Source of the DNA: JANWWM01 sp046292465
Lineage (GTDB): Bacteria > Bacteroidota > Chlorobiia > Chlorobiales > Thermochlorobacteraceae
Direction: 5' to 3'
DNA length: 64,000 bases
NCBI GenBank assembly: GCA_046292465.1
Contig: JBKBRB010000002.1
Location: 1 to 64,000 of the forward strand
The position numbers were made by a program, and so were the translations under genes. Of the stretch, positions 35,634 to 44,695 are shown one piece after another. Each line of letters opens with the position of its first letter. Position 1 is the stretch's first letter. A model generated the notes under the pieces. That model saw only the letters and a list, made by a program, of their open reading frames with translations, did not search any database and was not told the DNA's origin.

Positions 35634-36197
35634 ATGAAAACCATCTTCACTTCACTTGCGCTTGTTTTGCTTCTCTCGCTTTCAGCCGTCGCACAAGAAG
35701 CCTCGTCAGAACAATCATCTGCCTCGAGCAACAACCTTGTTTTCTTGAAATCTGGCGACTTGGTCTTTGGCGGTCGTGTGGCTTTGGGCGGCGTTGCGGG
35801 GGCTTCATTCGGCTTTGCCGCAAATGCTGAATACGGATTTTCGGACAACATCGGCATTGGCGGATTCTTCGGCTATTCAGGCTACAAAGAAGACTTTGGC
35901 TTCTACGAAGCCTCTTATTCAAACATCTTGATTTTAGGCTCGGTCAACTACCATCAAGACTTTTTGAAGATTCAAAATCTCGACACGTGGGCGGCTGTTA
36001 GTATCGGCTACAATGTCGCAAGTGCCGAAGCAAAAGCAAAGCAAGGCGGCGGCATTGTTCCTGCGGTGAGTGCGGGCGGCGTGGTTTGGGGCGTTACCGC
36101 CAATCTGCGCTACTACCTGACTTCAAACTTTGCGATTGCAGCAAGCGCAGGCTACGGTCTCGGATACTTACAAGTCGGATTGGATTACAAACTTTAA
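35634..36197 (+). CDS. Small outer membrane beta-barrel protein
   Basis: A 187-aa protein with a signal peptide ending at AVAQ and an OmpW/OmpA-like eight-stranded barrel pattern. The segments SGDLVFGGRVALGGVAGASFGFAANAEYGFSDNIGIGGFFGYSG, ILGSVNYHQDFL, WAAVSIGYNVASAE and NFAIAASAGYGLGYLQVGLDYKL alternate glycine-rich strands, with a final aromatic-poor strand. It stands alone, with 200 bp before it and a terminator after it. It is probably a structural porin-like protein of unknown function. Confidence 0.75.
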   Translation: MKTIFTSLALVLLLSLSAVAQEASSEQSSASSNNLVFLKSGDLVFGGRVALGGVAGASFGFAANAEYGFSDNIGIGGFFGYSGYKEDFGFYEASYSNILILGSVNYHQDFLKIQNLDTWAAVSIGYNVASAEAKAKQGGGIVPAVSAGGVVWGVTANLRYYLTSNFAIAASAGYGLGYLQVGLDYKL

Positions 36198-36243
36198 CCT
36201 TCCTTTGCTCTTTTCTCGCAAGATTCTTTTATCGTCATGCTGA

Positions 36244-36276
36244 GCCGTCTCTCAAAAAGGGGCGGCTTTTTGTTTT
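36244..36276 (+). terminator. Rho-independent terminator after the small barrel gene
   Basis: An eight-pair stem (GCCGTCTC with GGGGCGGC, including G-T pairs) closes a short A-rich loop and is followed by TTTTTGTTTT. It lies 46 bp after the stop codon of the barrel gene on the plus strand. Confidence 0.75.
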
Positions 36277-36337
36277 GGGCGAATTGTGTCGTAACTTTCA
36301 ATCAAATGAACACTTTAACATTTTCAGGAGTAATACT

Positions 36338-37735
36338 ATGATTGCACCTCAACAAAGCGACTTTGTCGCTTCCGATACACTCACCATTTCAGAGCCAACT
36401 CCTTCAAGAAAAAATCCTTCAAGGAAAAAGCGATGGCTTCTTGTTCAGCCGAAAAGCAAAACCAACCTCATGGTCGATTCGGGCAAGGTTAGCATTCCGC
36501 TAAACTTGATGATGGTAGGCACGCTTGCGAAAACCCGCTTCGATGTGGAGTTTGTTGACGAGCGCATCGGCGATGTTGTTCCCGAAGATTTATCCAAATA
36601 TGATGTCGTTGCAATTACAGCAAGAACGCTCAATGTTTCAAAGGCATATCAAATTGCCGACCGCGCAAGGGCACAAGGCGCACGCGTCATTCTGGGCGGC
36701 ACGCACCCGACCATGATGTTTGAAGAAGCCAAAGCGCACGCCACGAGCGTTGTCTTCGGCGAAATTGAATCTGTATGGGATTCGCTTGCGGACGATGTAG
36801 AAAACGACACGATGAAGCCTCAATACAAAGCAGGCGCGTTCAAATCCATGACGCAAATGGGCATGCCTGATTTCAGCATCGTTCTGAGTTCTCCAAATTC
36901 GCATCGTTATAGTTTTCGCATTCCGCTCCTTGCCACGAAAGGTTGTCCCGTCGGCTGTAACTTCTGCACCACGCCAACCATTTACGGCAAGTCGTTCCGC
37001 ACACGCACCAGCGACCTTGTTGTCGAAGAAATCAAGTTTCATCAAAATCGCTTGGGCAAAAAAGACATTCATATTTCGTTTATGGACGATAACATCAGTT
37101 TTCGCCCTGCTTTTATGGAAGAATTGATGCACGCCATGATTGGTCTTGGTGCAAAGTGGAACGCGAATATCTCAATGAACTTTCTCGAAAAGCCCGAAGT
37201 GCCGAAACTTGCCAAAGAAGCCGGCTGCGAACTTCTGAACGTCGGCTTTGAATCTGTTACGCCCGAAACAATTAAGTATGTGCATAAAGGTTCGAACCGA
37301 ATCGGACGCTACGACGAAGTTGTCGCTAATGTGCATAACGCAGGCATCGGCATACAAGGCTATTTCATTTTCGGATTTGATACTGACACGAAAAACAGTT
37401 TTCAAGGCACTTACGACTTCATCATGCGCAATCGCATCGAGTTTCCTGTTTTCACCATTGCCACGCCTTTTCCGGGCACGCCTTGGTTTGAAGAAATGAA
37501 ACCACGCATCGAGCATTTTGATTGGGATAAATACGACACCTTCCACTACATGTATAAGCCGATGAAAATGGAGCGCGAGGAATTTTTGGAAAACTTCATC
37601 AAAATTCAACGCGAGATTTATTCGTGGAAAAACATTTGGCACCGACTTCACGGCAAGCCGTTTAATTGGATTTGGATGGTCAATGTTGCCATGCACTACT
37701 TCACTCGTCGACTCACTCCCCAAATGTTGTTGTGA
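36338..37735 (+). CDS. B12-binding radical SAM enzyme
   Basis: The start at 36338 is supported by AGGAG eight bases upstream, giving 465 aa. The N-terminal half is a cobalamin-binding-like Rossmann region (RWLLVQPKSKTNLMV, FDVEFVDERIGDV, DVVAITARTLNVSKAYQIADRARAQGARVILGGTHPTMM). The radical SAM cluster motif C-x3-C-x2-C is in TKGCPVGCNFCTTP, followed by FMDDNISF and LLNVGFESVTPETIKYVHKGSN. This layout is shared by BchE, the bacteriochlorophyll methylases BchQ and BchR, hopanoid methylases and others. In a Chlorobi-like genome a BchQ/BchR-type role is attractive, but I cannot fix the subfamily. The gene ends one base before the convergent ferredoxin gene. Confidence 0.85.
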   Translation: MIAPQQSDFVASDTLTISEPTPSRKNPSRKKRWLLVQPKSKTNLMVDSGKVSIPLNLMMVGTLAKTRFDVEFVDERIGDVVPEDLSKYDVVAITARTLNVSKAYQIADRARAQGARVILGGTHPTMMFEEAKAHATSVVFGEIESVWDSLADDVENDTMKPQYKAGAFKSMTQMGMPDFSIVLSSPNSHRYSFRIPLLATKGCPVGCNFCTTPTIYGKSFRTRTSDLVVEEIKFHQNRLGKKDIHISFMDDNISFRPAFMEELMHAMIGLGAKWNANISMNFLEKPEVPKLAKEAGCELLNVGFESVTPETIKYVHKGSNRIGRYDEVVANVHNAGIGIQGYFIFGFDTDTKNSFQGTYDFIMRNRIEFPVFTIATPFPGTPWFEEMKPRIEHFDWDKYDTFHYMYKPMKMEREEFLENFIKIQREIYSWKNIWHRLHGKPFNWIWMVNVAMHYFTRRLTPQMLL

Positions 37736-37736
37736 G

Positions 37737-38051
37737 TTACGGCTCGACAAGAATCGTTACATCGCTTGTTGGAGCGCATTGGCATGCTAATCGTTCATTT
37801 TCTTTGAGGAGGTTTTGGGCGCGGAAGTTTTTTTCTTCACGAGTCAGATGGGAAAGATTTTCCGCGCCTTCTATGACGGTAACGCGGCACGTTGTGCAAA
37901 GCCCTATTCCGCCACACGCACCACCAATTTTTATTCCTTCGTTGAACGCAAGGCTTTGCAGGCTTTCACCTTCAAGTTGGTTTTCGCTCGCAATGACAAT
38001 TCTTTCGCTCTTGCCGTCAGGCTTTTGCAGGAGAATGGTAATGCTTGGCAT
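37737..38051 (-). CDS. [2Fe-2S] ferredoxin
   Basis: This 104-aa protein has the plant/adrenodoxin-type cluster motif C-x5-C-x2-C in KIGGACGGIGLCTTCRV and the fourth cysteine in RLACQCAP. The adrenodoxin-like SHLTREEKN between them is typical of bacterial Fdx. It starts 27 bp downstream of the acyl-ACP desaturase gene on the same strand. Desaturases of that class need reduced ferredoxin, so it is the likely electron donor. Confidence 0.9.
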   Translation of the reverse strand: MPSITILLQKPDGKSERIVIASENQLEGESLQSLAFNEGIKIGGACGGIGLCTTCRVTVIEGAENLSHLTREEKNFRAQNLLKENERLACQCAPTSDVTILVEP

Positions 38052-38078
38052 GTGGCGTCTTTACGCTAAAACTTTACA

Positions 38079-39035
38079 CTAAAACGAAAGCGTTCGGTTG
38101 AATATCACATCGAAACGAAACGACTTTGCTTTGAGGCGGCGTTCAAAGTGCTGAATGACTTTTTCCAATCGTGAGGGAATCGCCATGATTTTTTCTTGCG
38201 CTTTACTTCCAATGTCGTTCAATCCCGTCAAGGCGTCTACTTTCCACTGCGCAATGAGTTGCTCGACGATGATTTTGTAATCGTTCATCGAGTAGCCGCC
38301 CGAGCGCGTAATCACTTCTGCATATTCGGCGAAATTCTTGATGGAAACGCCCGGCATATCAATCGATGGAAGCACTTCGCTTGCCGCTTCAAGAGCGGCG
38401 TTGGCGTCGCGCTTTAAGATTTCTTTGAAGACCGTCATGTAAAAGACGAAATGACGCGCCTCTTCGGTTGCAATGCGTTTCAGAATCGTAGAGATGGTCG
38501 GCTCGTTTTCGCCGATAAGTTTTGCAGTGTCTTCGTGCGAGATTTGGGTGGCGCGCTCTTGCGCGGAAGTATAGACAAAAGTTTTGTATGGATTGCCTGT
38601 CCAACTTGGCATGAAGCCTCTTTGAATGTAATCAAATTGTGCTTGCTCAAGGGCTTTGAAGTCAAAGATGTTTGCGTCGCGGCAGTAGTCGCGAATGACA
38701 TTTCCGTGTCGGTCTTCTTCCGCCGTCCAAAGGAAATTCCACTTTGTCCAAAAACTATCCGTCCCAAATGCTTGCGCCAAAAGGCGATGGAAGTGAGGCA
38801 ATCCTTCTTCGGTCATTAAGTTCAGCGCGAGCGAGACGCGGGCGTTGTCAGGAATTGATTTTGCTCTTTCGCGCAAGGCTTGCAGTTGAGTTGTGTCTTC
38901 GCTGTTGCTATATGGCAAGAGGTCAGAGGAAAACCAAAGCACACGTTTTTCTTCGTGCGAGGCAATTAACGATTCAACGATGGGTTCTAATTCAGAGAGG
39001 ACTTCAATTTGAGAAGCAACAGAGACAGTCGGCAT
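38079..39035 (-). CDS. Acyl-ACP desaturase-type diiron oxygenase
   Basis: Soluble diiron desaturases introduce a double bond into acyl-ACP with O2 and ferredoxin. The 318-aa protein carries the two iron-binding repeats: EE-x2-H in FLWTAEEDRHGNVIRDYC and EE-x2-H in RIATEEARHFVFYM. It also has a helix with glutamate earlier (LALNLMTEEGLPHF). The length and motif spacing fit the bacterial DesA/FA_desaturase_2 family. The downstream ferredoxin gene supports a redox enzyme. Substrate chain length and position are unknown; related diiron enzymes act on other substrates. Confidence 0.85.
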   Translation of the reverse strand: MPTVSVASQIEVLSELEPIVESLIASHEEKRVLWFSSDLLPYSNSEDTTQLQALRERAKSIPDNARVSLALNLMTEEGLPHFHRLLAQAFGTDSFWTKWNFLWTAEEDRHGNVIRDYCRDANIFDFKALEQAQFDYIQRGFMPSWTGNPYKTFVYTSAQERATQISHEDTAKLIGENEPTISTILKRIATEEARHFVFYMTVFKEILKRDANAALEAASEVLPSIDMPGVSIKNFAEYAEVITRSGGYSMNDYKIIVEQLIAQWKVDALTGLNDIGSKAQEKIMAIPSRLEKVIQHFERRLKAKSFRFDVIFNRTLSF

Positions 39036-39131
39036 ATTTTTACTTGAAAATTAGTTAAGTCTGCCAATATAGCACTTAATTTCCGCTTTCTCTCTTTCTT
39101 TTCAGAAGCCCTCTTTTTTTCATTTGAAACT

Positions 39132-39911
39132 TTACGCGCCCGAAGATTGCACGAAGTGCACCATGTTGAGAAACTTGAAAATCATTTTCGTAACATCTTC
39201 GCGATACATCACCACATAGTCTCCCCTATCAACCACCGAAAAGCCTTCGTGTTTTCGCTGTTCGTATTCGGCTTTGCTAATACAGGTTTTGAAAACGGTG
39301 GCTTTGCCTGTAAAGATAAGCCATTTGAGGTAGCCGTGCGTTTTGAGATAATACTCGCTGATGCGCACTTTTTGAACTTCGGGCGATGTATCGCGCTCGT
39401 GTCCGACACGACTCACAGCGGCTTCGCTCATTCGTCTTCGCGCTTCGGCGGCATTGATTTCAATAACGACAATGATGGCGTAGATATTATTGCGCTTCAA
39501 AAACTTTTGGAAATGCTTTACGTGCTCCACCGTGCGCGGATAGCCAACGACGATAAACGGGCGAGTGTAATAATCGTCGTGTACAACGAACTGATGATAA
39601 AATTCTTCCAATGCCCAGTCAGCAATTTTGACGCGCAAGTCGTCAGGCAGATACACTGCATGTTTCAAGCAGTATTGAATGGTCGCCGCTTCAATTTCAT
39701 TTTCAGGCTTGTATTTGGCTACCCATTCCGAAAAAGAAAATCGTGGTAGATTTAATTCTTCACTCATGGCTTTGGCTTGCGTATGGCGACCTGCATAAGT
39801 CATGCCTTCAACCACAATGCATGTGTTCGCATCGGGCGGAAGATTTTTGAACTCCTCTGCCGTGAGAATGTTTGGCAGGTCTAATTCGGTGAGCACATTG
39901 CTGTAAATCAT
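39132..39911 (-). CDS. Adenylate-kinase-like protein with degenerate P-loop
   Basis: The 259 residues have the overall order of an adenylate kinase: a strand and P-loop (CIVVEGMTYAGRHTQAKAMSEEL), a helix pair, the NMP-binding VVGYPRTVEHVKHFQKFL (like DGFPRT in true kinases), a strand IYAIIVVIEINAAEARRRM, and a lid-like stretch AVSRVGHERDTSPEVQKVRI. The P-loop reads G-M-T-Y-A-G-R-H-T, so the lysine that holds phosphate in GxPGSGKGT is replaced by arginine and the glycines are thinned out. It may have lost or changed activity. It is probably not the cell's adenylate kinase. Confidence 0.65.
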   Translation of the reverse strand: MIYSNVLTELDLPNILTAEEFKNLPPDANTCIVVEGMTYAGRHTQAKAMSEELNLPRFSFSEWVAKYKPENEIEAATIQYCLKHAVYLPDDLRVKIADWALEEFYHQFVVHDDYYTRPFIVVGYPRTVEHVKHFQKFLKRNNIYAIIVVIEINAAEARRRMSEAAVSRVGHERDTSPEVQKVRISEYYLKTHGYLKWLIFTGKATVFKTCISKAEYEQRKHEGFSVVDRGDYVVMYREDVTKMIFKFLNMVHFVQSSGA

Positions 39912-40061
39912 TTTTAGATTGTCTAATGGTTAATGGAAACCTATATTGCTGGTGTGTGCATTGAAAATACGCACGGTTCTGACTTATCGCCAATTCACTG
40001 CTGGCACAAAGTTTTTATTTTCACTATAACTTTCAACATCAACTCAACACCATCATCAGTT

Positions 40062-40442
40062 ATGACACGCATTCTGTTTTTGCTCTTTGTTGCTTTTTCA
40101 CTTTCAGCGTGCAATGCGCAAGAAAAAAAATCTGCGCTTCCGCCGTTAGATGAAGTTACCAAAAGTGCGATTGCACAAGATTCAAAAGCGAAGGAACTTT
40201 ACGAGAAAGTCGAGCAAGCCGCTTCGTCAGGCGATAAGGTGAGCCTGATTGCGGCATATTTGAATTTTGGAAATTACATGATGTTTGAATCATCTGTGCC
40301 GCCGCGCCAGAAGTATCGCCCTGCGCTCAAAGCCTACAATGCAGTGTTGGCACTGCAACCCGATAACCCCGAAGCGGCAAAGAACAAAAAAACGATTGAG
40401 GACATCTACACACAAATGGGCTTGCCGATTCCGAAAGATTGA
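40062..40442 (+). CDS. Small TPR-like lipoprotein
   Basis: I start at 40062 (MTRILFLLFVAFSLSAC), which gives a lipoprotein signal with cysteine at residue 17. The remaining 110 residues are helical, with one or two TPR-like units (KAKELYEKVEQAASSGDKVSLIAAYLNFGNYM; RPALKAYNAVLALQPDNPEAAKNKKTIEDIY). The phrase ALKAYNAVLALQPDNPEA is a good TPR match. It is convergent with the Usp gene. Function is unknown. Confidence 0.75.
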   Translation: MTRILFLLFVAFSLSACNAQEKKSALPPLDEVTKSAIAQDSKAKELYEKVEQAASSGDKVSLIAAYLNFGNYMMFESSVPPRQKYRPALKAYNAVLALQPDNPEAAKNKKTIEDIYTQMGLPIPKD

Positions 40443-40469
40443 CCATCTGCATATCGACCAACATGCACA

Positions 40470-41597
40470 TCAACGCGATGCAAAGTCTTTGACAATCTCA
40501 TCGGTCAAAGTTTTCCCCCACAATCGCTCTAAAATGTTTTCAGCCTGCCTGCGACACTGCTTGGCTCGATGCACATCGCCTAATTGCTCATATGCCTCGA
40601 CAAGTTTTAGAATGGCAGGCACATAAAACGGGTCGATTTGCAAACACTCCTCCAGTTCCTTGATTGCTTCTTTTGGCTTCTGCACGCTAAGCAACGTTGC
40701 CGCTGCCTTCATGTGAAACTCGATTTGCGATATTTCTTCTTCAAGCCTTTCGGGAAGAAGCGTTTGCGCATGCGTTGTAACAAACGAACATGTCGCATTG
40801 CTAATGACCGATTCGGTTACGCTTCCCATCACAAACCGACTAATTCCCGTTCTGCGTGTTGTTCCCATCACCAACAAATCATAGTCCGCAAGAGCCTCGA
40901 GAATTTTTGCTTTGGCTTCACCTTGCAGTAACTCATACGAAAGGGTCTTTGAATCAAAGACTTGTAGGAATGTCGCAAACTGTTGCTCGGCATACGCATA
41001 CCCTTCACGATTGACTTCTTCGAGATTGACTTTTACAAGCGTCGGCACATGCGTAATCGGTTCATAGACCAGCAACGTATGAACCTGTGCATCGTAGAGG
41101 CGCGCAATATCCAAGGCAACCTTCAACGCTTCTTTTGAGGCAGGCGAACAATCTACGGGACAAAGAATTTTTTTTATCGCTTTTTTAGAACCTTTGAGCA
41201 CCGTCCAAACCGGAATCGGCGACCGCCGAATGACCTTTTTTACAAGTGAACTTACAAGATGTTTTGTTTCCGCATGCTTTTCAAATAGCACGATAACATC
41301 TGCATCGGTGCTCTTGGCGATTTGGATTAGCGATTGGACAATATCGCCGCGTTGTAGATGAACCGAAACTTTTTCAATGCCGCGCTTTGAGAGTTTCGCA
41401 CGATGTTTTTCGAGCAATTCTGTTGCTTGCTCTGTGATGGCTGTGTCGAGGTCATGTTGAAGGTCTTTATTTGGCAAGATATACGCCAGCGAGAGAGAGG
41501 CTTGTGTGCGTTGCGCCAGTTCTGCGGCAACCTCGAGATGCTCTGTTTCGCCGCTGTTGAGGTCGAGCGCGACGAGAATGTTTTCGAATCTGTTCAT
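40470..41597 (-). CDS. Tandem universal stress protein with TPR-like C-terminal extension
   Basis: Residues 1-145 form one UspA domain (FENILVALDLNSGETEHLEVAAELAQRTQASLSLAYIL) and residues 145-280 a second (IKKILCPVDCSPASKEALKVALDIARLYDAQVHTLLVYEP, ending FVMGSVTESVISNATCSFV). The last 90 residues are helical with TPR character (PKEAIKELEECLQIDPFYVPAILKLVEAYEQLGDVHRAKQC). The stop codon of the preceding P-type ATPase gene directly abuts this start, so the two are translated together. It may couple stress state to ion transport; that is an inference from position. Confidence 0.85.
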   Translation of the reverse strand: MNRFENILVALDLNSGETEHLEVAAELAQRTQASLSLAYILPNKDLQHDLDTAITEQATELLEKHRAKLSKRGIEKVSVHLQRGDIVQSLIQIAKSTDADVIVLFEKHAETKHLVSSLVKKVIRRSPIPVWTVLKGSKKAIKKILCPVDCSPASKEALKVALDIARLYDAQVHTLLVYEPITHVPTLVKVNLEEVNREGYAYAEQQFATFLQVFDSKTLSYELLQGEAKAKILEALADYDLLVMGTTRRTGISRFVMGSVTESVISNATCSFVTTHAQTLLPERLEEEISQIEFHMKAAATLLSVQKPKEAIKELEECLQIDPFYVPAILKLVEAYEQLGDVHRAKQCRRQAENILERLWGKTLTDEIVKDFASR

Positions 41598-44318
41598 TTA
41601 ATGTGCTTGTTTTATATGTCTGCCATATTGCCAATACTTTTTCAAGCCGATGATGATGTAAATGGCAAGTCCGGGCAAAAGTGAAAGTCCCCAGTCGGTC
41701 AGTGAAAGCGGCGCGCTTTGAAATGCCACGTTGAACGCAGGCAAGTAAGTGTAAAGCACTTGAAACACAATCATCAAAAATACGCCGAGCCAGAGAATCG
41801 GGTTGCTGAAAACTCCCAATCGGAACATTGAGTAGCGCATTGAGCGGCAGTTGAAGAGATACATCATTTCGCCGAAGACGAACACATTGACCGCCAATGT
41901 TCGCGCCTCTTCATTTGAACGCCCTTCTCCTAAGCACCATTCGAAAACCCAAAGCGCGCCAATGCACAAAATTACTCCGACGATGAAGAGACGAACCACA
42001 AGTTCAGTTGTCAGTATCGGCTCATTTGCGGCGCGTGGCGGTCGGTTCATAATGTCAGGCTCTTTAGGCTCGAAGGCAAGCATTAAGCCAAGCAGAATTG
42101 CCGTCGTCATGTTTATCCATAAAACTTGAACGGGAAGAATCGGAAGCGTTAAGCCTGCAAACACAGAGACCATGATGATTAAACCTTCGCCGAAGTTTGT
42201 TGGCAAGGTCCAAGCGATAAACTTGACGAGGTTATCATAAACGCCGCGTCCTTCTTCGACGGCGGCTTCAATAGTGGCAAAGTTATCGTCTGTTAAAATC
42301 ATGTCGGCAGTTTCTTTGGCGACGTCGGTGCCGGTAATGCCCATCGCAATTCCGATGTTGGCTTGTCGGAGCGAAGGCGCATCATTAACGCCGTCGCCCG
42401 TCATTGCGACAACATCGCCATTTTGTTGAACGGCTTTCACAAGGCGGAGCTTATCTTCTGGCGCAACACGCGCAAACACCGATGTGCTTTTAACGGCTTG
42501 ACGAAGTTCTTCTTCTGAAAGCGTTGCAAGTGTTTTGCCATTTATCACCCCTTCGTCTTTCGGATTTTTGATAATGCCGATGCGTTCTGCAATCGCTTTT
42601 GCGGTGAGTTCGTGGTCGCCTGTAATCATTTTCACCTTAATACCTGCTTGATGACACTTTGCAATCGCTTCAATGACTTCGGGGCGTGGCGGGTCAATCA
42701 TCGCTTGCAAGCCAAGAAAGACAAGTCCTTCCGACACATCGTCGTGCGTGATAGTTTGTTTTGTTGTTGGAAATAGTTTGTAAGCAAAGGCGAGGACGCG
42801 CAGTCCTTGCTTGGCTAAGGCATCGGCTTCGTGTTTAACGGTTTTGGCGTTGAAGTCGGAAAGTTCGCCGTTGTCGGTGTAGCGTTTCGCGCATCGCTCT
42901 GACACTCGCTCGACTGAGCCTTTGATATAGGCGATGTTTCCGCCAAGTTCACGGCTTTCGTGAAGGGTAGCCATGTATTGGTAATCCGACTCAAACGGAA
43001 TGGCATCAATGCGTGGCATCTCGGCAAGCAGGGCTTCTCGATTCAAATTGGCTTTGAGTGCAGAGACAATTAGCGCGCCTTCGGTTGGGTCGCCTTCAAT
43101 GCGCCATTGATTCTCACTTGAAACAAGATTAGCATCGTTGCACAGCAAGCCGCATTTGAGCGTCTCGACAAGGGCTTTTGAGTTGTTCGGCTCAATTGTT
43201 TGACCGTCTTGTAAAAACACACCTTTCGGCTCATAGCCAACGCCTGTTGCTTCGTAGTGTTTCTCGTTGGCATAGATGGCTTGCACGGTCATTTGATTTT
43301 GGGTGAGCGTGCCGGTTTTGTCGGAGCAAATTACAGACGCGCTTCCAAGCGTTTCAACCGCAGGAAGTTTGCGAATGATGGCGTTTCGTGCCGCCATTTT
43401 GGCAACGCCGAGCGCGAGCGTAATGGTTATTGCCGCAGGCAATCCTTCGGGAATTGCGCCGACGGCGAGCGCGACCGCCGCCATAAACATCTCTACCCAA
43501 CTTTCACCGCGCATCAATCCAACCCAAAATGTCATTGCCGCAAACGCTAAAATCACATAGAGCAATACCTTGCTGAACTGTGCGATAGATTTCGTCAGAG
43601 GCGTTTCCAACACATCGGCTTCGGCAATCATTTGATTGATTTTGCCAATTTCGGTTTGACTGCCAATCGCCACCACAACACCGACGCCTGTGCCGTAGGT
43701 TACCAGCATTGACGAATACGCCATATTGGTTCTATCTGCCAAAACGGTTTCCGACTCAATCGGCTTGGCTTGTTTCATCACGGGCACGGATTCACCTGTG
43801 AGGGCGGATTCGTCGATTTGCAGTTCGCGCACCTGAACGAGACGCAAATCGGCAGGCACTTTATCGCCCGATTGCAAATACACAACGTCGCCAATCGTCA
43901 GTTCTGAGGCAGGAATGCGTTGTTTCTTTCCGTCGCGCAAAACGGTGGCATCGCTCGCAACGGCTTTGGCAAGTGCATCAATCGCCTTCAAGGCTTTGGA
44001 TTCTTGCAAGTATCCAACAATCGCATTGATGAACACCACGCCGAAAATGACCGACGCATCAACCCACTCGTTCAACAGTGCCGTAATGACCGAAGCAACA
44101 AGGAGAATATAGACCAATGGTTGATTGAATTGTTGGAGAAAGAGTTCGAGCGGAGTTTTGCGTTTTCGCTTTGGAATGACGTTCGCACCGTATTTGGCTT
44201 TGCGCTTTCGCGCCTCTTCCGCCGTCAATCCTGATTGAAGGTTCGCGCCTGTTTTTTCTAACACTTCTCTTTCTTCAAGCGCAAACCAATTTCTTTTTTC
44301 CGAAACCGCTACTTCCAT
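41598..44318 (-). CDS. P2-type cation-transporting ATPase
   Basis: The 906-aa pump has all ATPase hallmarks: TGES in the actuator, the phosphorylated Asp in ICSDKTGTLTQNQ, KGSVERV nucleotide binding, MITGDHELTA and MTGDGVNDAPSL. The ion-site helices read AVGAIPEGLPAAIT (TM4, glutamate kept), PTNFGEGLII (TM5, Asn and Glu kept) and VLWINMTTAILLG (TM6). In SERCA-type calcium pumps TM6 has N-x2-T-D; here the aspartate is replaced by alanine. It is therefore a relative of calcium pumps whose ion may be different. It lies directly before the Usp gene with no spacer. Confidence 0.9.
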   Translation of the reverse strand: MEVAVSEKRNWFALEEREVLEKTGANLQSGLTAEEARKRKAKYGANVIPKRKRKTPLELFLQQFNQPLVYILLVASVITALLNEWVDASVIFGVVFINAIVGYLQESKALKAIDALAKAVASDATVLRDGKKQRIPASELTIGDVVYLQSGDKVPADLRLVQVRELQIDESALTGESVPVMKQAKPIESETVLADRTNMAYSSMLVTYGTGVGVVVAIGSQTEIGKINQMIAEADVLETPLTKSIAQFSKVLLYVILAFAAMTFWVGLMRGESWVEMFMAAVALAVGAIPEGLPAAITITLALGVAKMAARNAIIRKLPAVETLGSASVICSDKTGTLTQNQMTVQAIYANEKHYEATGVGYEPKGVFLQDGQTIEPNNSKALVETLKCGLLCNDANLVSSENQWRIEGDPTEGALIVSALKANLNREALLAEMPRIDAIPFESDYQYMATLHESRELGGNIAYIKGSVERVSERCAKRYTDNGELSDFNAKTVKHEADALAKQGLRVLAFAYKLFPTTKQTITHDDVSEGLVFLGLQAMIDPPRPEVIEAIAKCHQAGIKVKMITGDHELTAKAIAERIGIIKNPKDEGVINGKTLATLSEEELRQAVKSTSVFARVAPEDKLRLVKAVQQNGDVVAMTGDGVNDAPSLRQANIGIAMGITGTDVAKETADMILTDDNFATIEAAVEEGRGVYDNLVKFIAWTLPTNFGEGLIIMVSVFAGLTLPILPVQVLWINMTTAILLGLMLAFEPKEPDIMNRPPRAANEPILTTELVVRLFIVGVILCIGALWVFEWCLGEGRSNEEARTLAVNVFVFGEMMYLFNCRSMRYSMFRLGVFSNPILWLGVFLMIVFQVLYTYLPAFNVAFQSAPLSLTDWGLSLLPGLAIYIIIGLKKYWQYGRHIKQAH

Positions 44319-44404
44319 ACTGCACAGTTGCTTAATGTTGAAAATTCAGGGAGTGTTTTTAGGTAGGAAAGATTTTCGTGAAAAGCAAACTTTTTTCGCT
44401 TTTA

Positions 44405-44695
44405 TCAAGAAGTGTGATAGGAAAAAAGTCCGTGCTTTGTGGCTAAAAAGTGCAAGCCGCGTAATTCGTCGGGGATTGTATCGAGTGCGATGAAGTCGTT
44501 TTTTTCGGAGTTCCATTTGAGGGCTTGCACGAGTTCATCGCGCATTAAAGCGCGTAACGATTTATCCAGAATCTGCTCATTGATGTTTGTCTCTTGCAGA
44601 AGGTCATCAAACGAGAGCATAAAATGCAAGGCTTCAAGAATATCTTCTTCGTGTTTTGAGAGCGGGCGAATTTTGTTTTTTTCTTGCTCGGTCAT
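44405..44695 (-). CDS. Small hypothetical protein, helical
   Basis: The start at 44695 (MTEQEKNKIRPLSKHEEDILEALH) gives 96 aa; the open frame upstream is the tail of the neighbouring gene read in another phase. The sequence is acidic and helical, with a possible winged-helix-like part (FDDLLQETNINEQILDKSLRALMRDELVQALKWNSEKNDFI). It overlaps the 3' end of the DUF2887 gene by 62 bp in a different frame, so translation is probably coupled. I do not recognise the family. Confidence 0.6.
   Translation of the reverse strand: MTEQEKNKIRPLSKHEEDILEALHFMLSFDDLLQETNINEQILDKSLRALMRDELVQALKWNSEKNDFIALDTIPDELRGLHFLATKHGLFSYHTS

Noticed and set aside
36086..36337. An N-terminal extension of the radical SAM protein
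   Set aside because: The upstream frame overlaps the small barrel gene and a terminator, and the ATG at 36338 has a good ribosome site.
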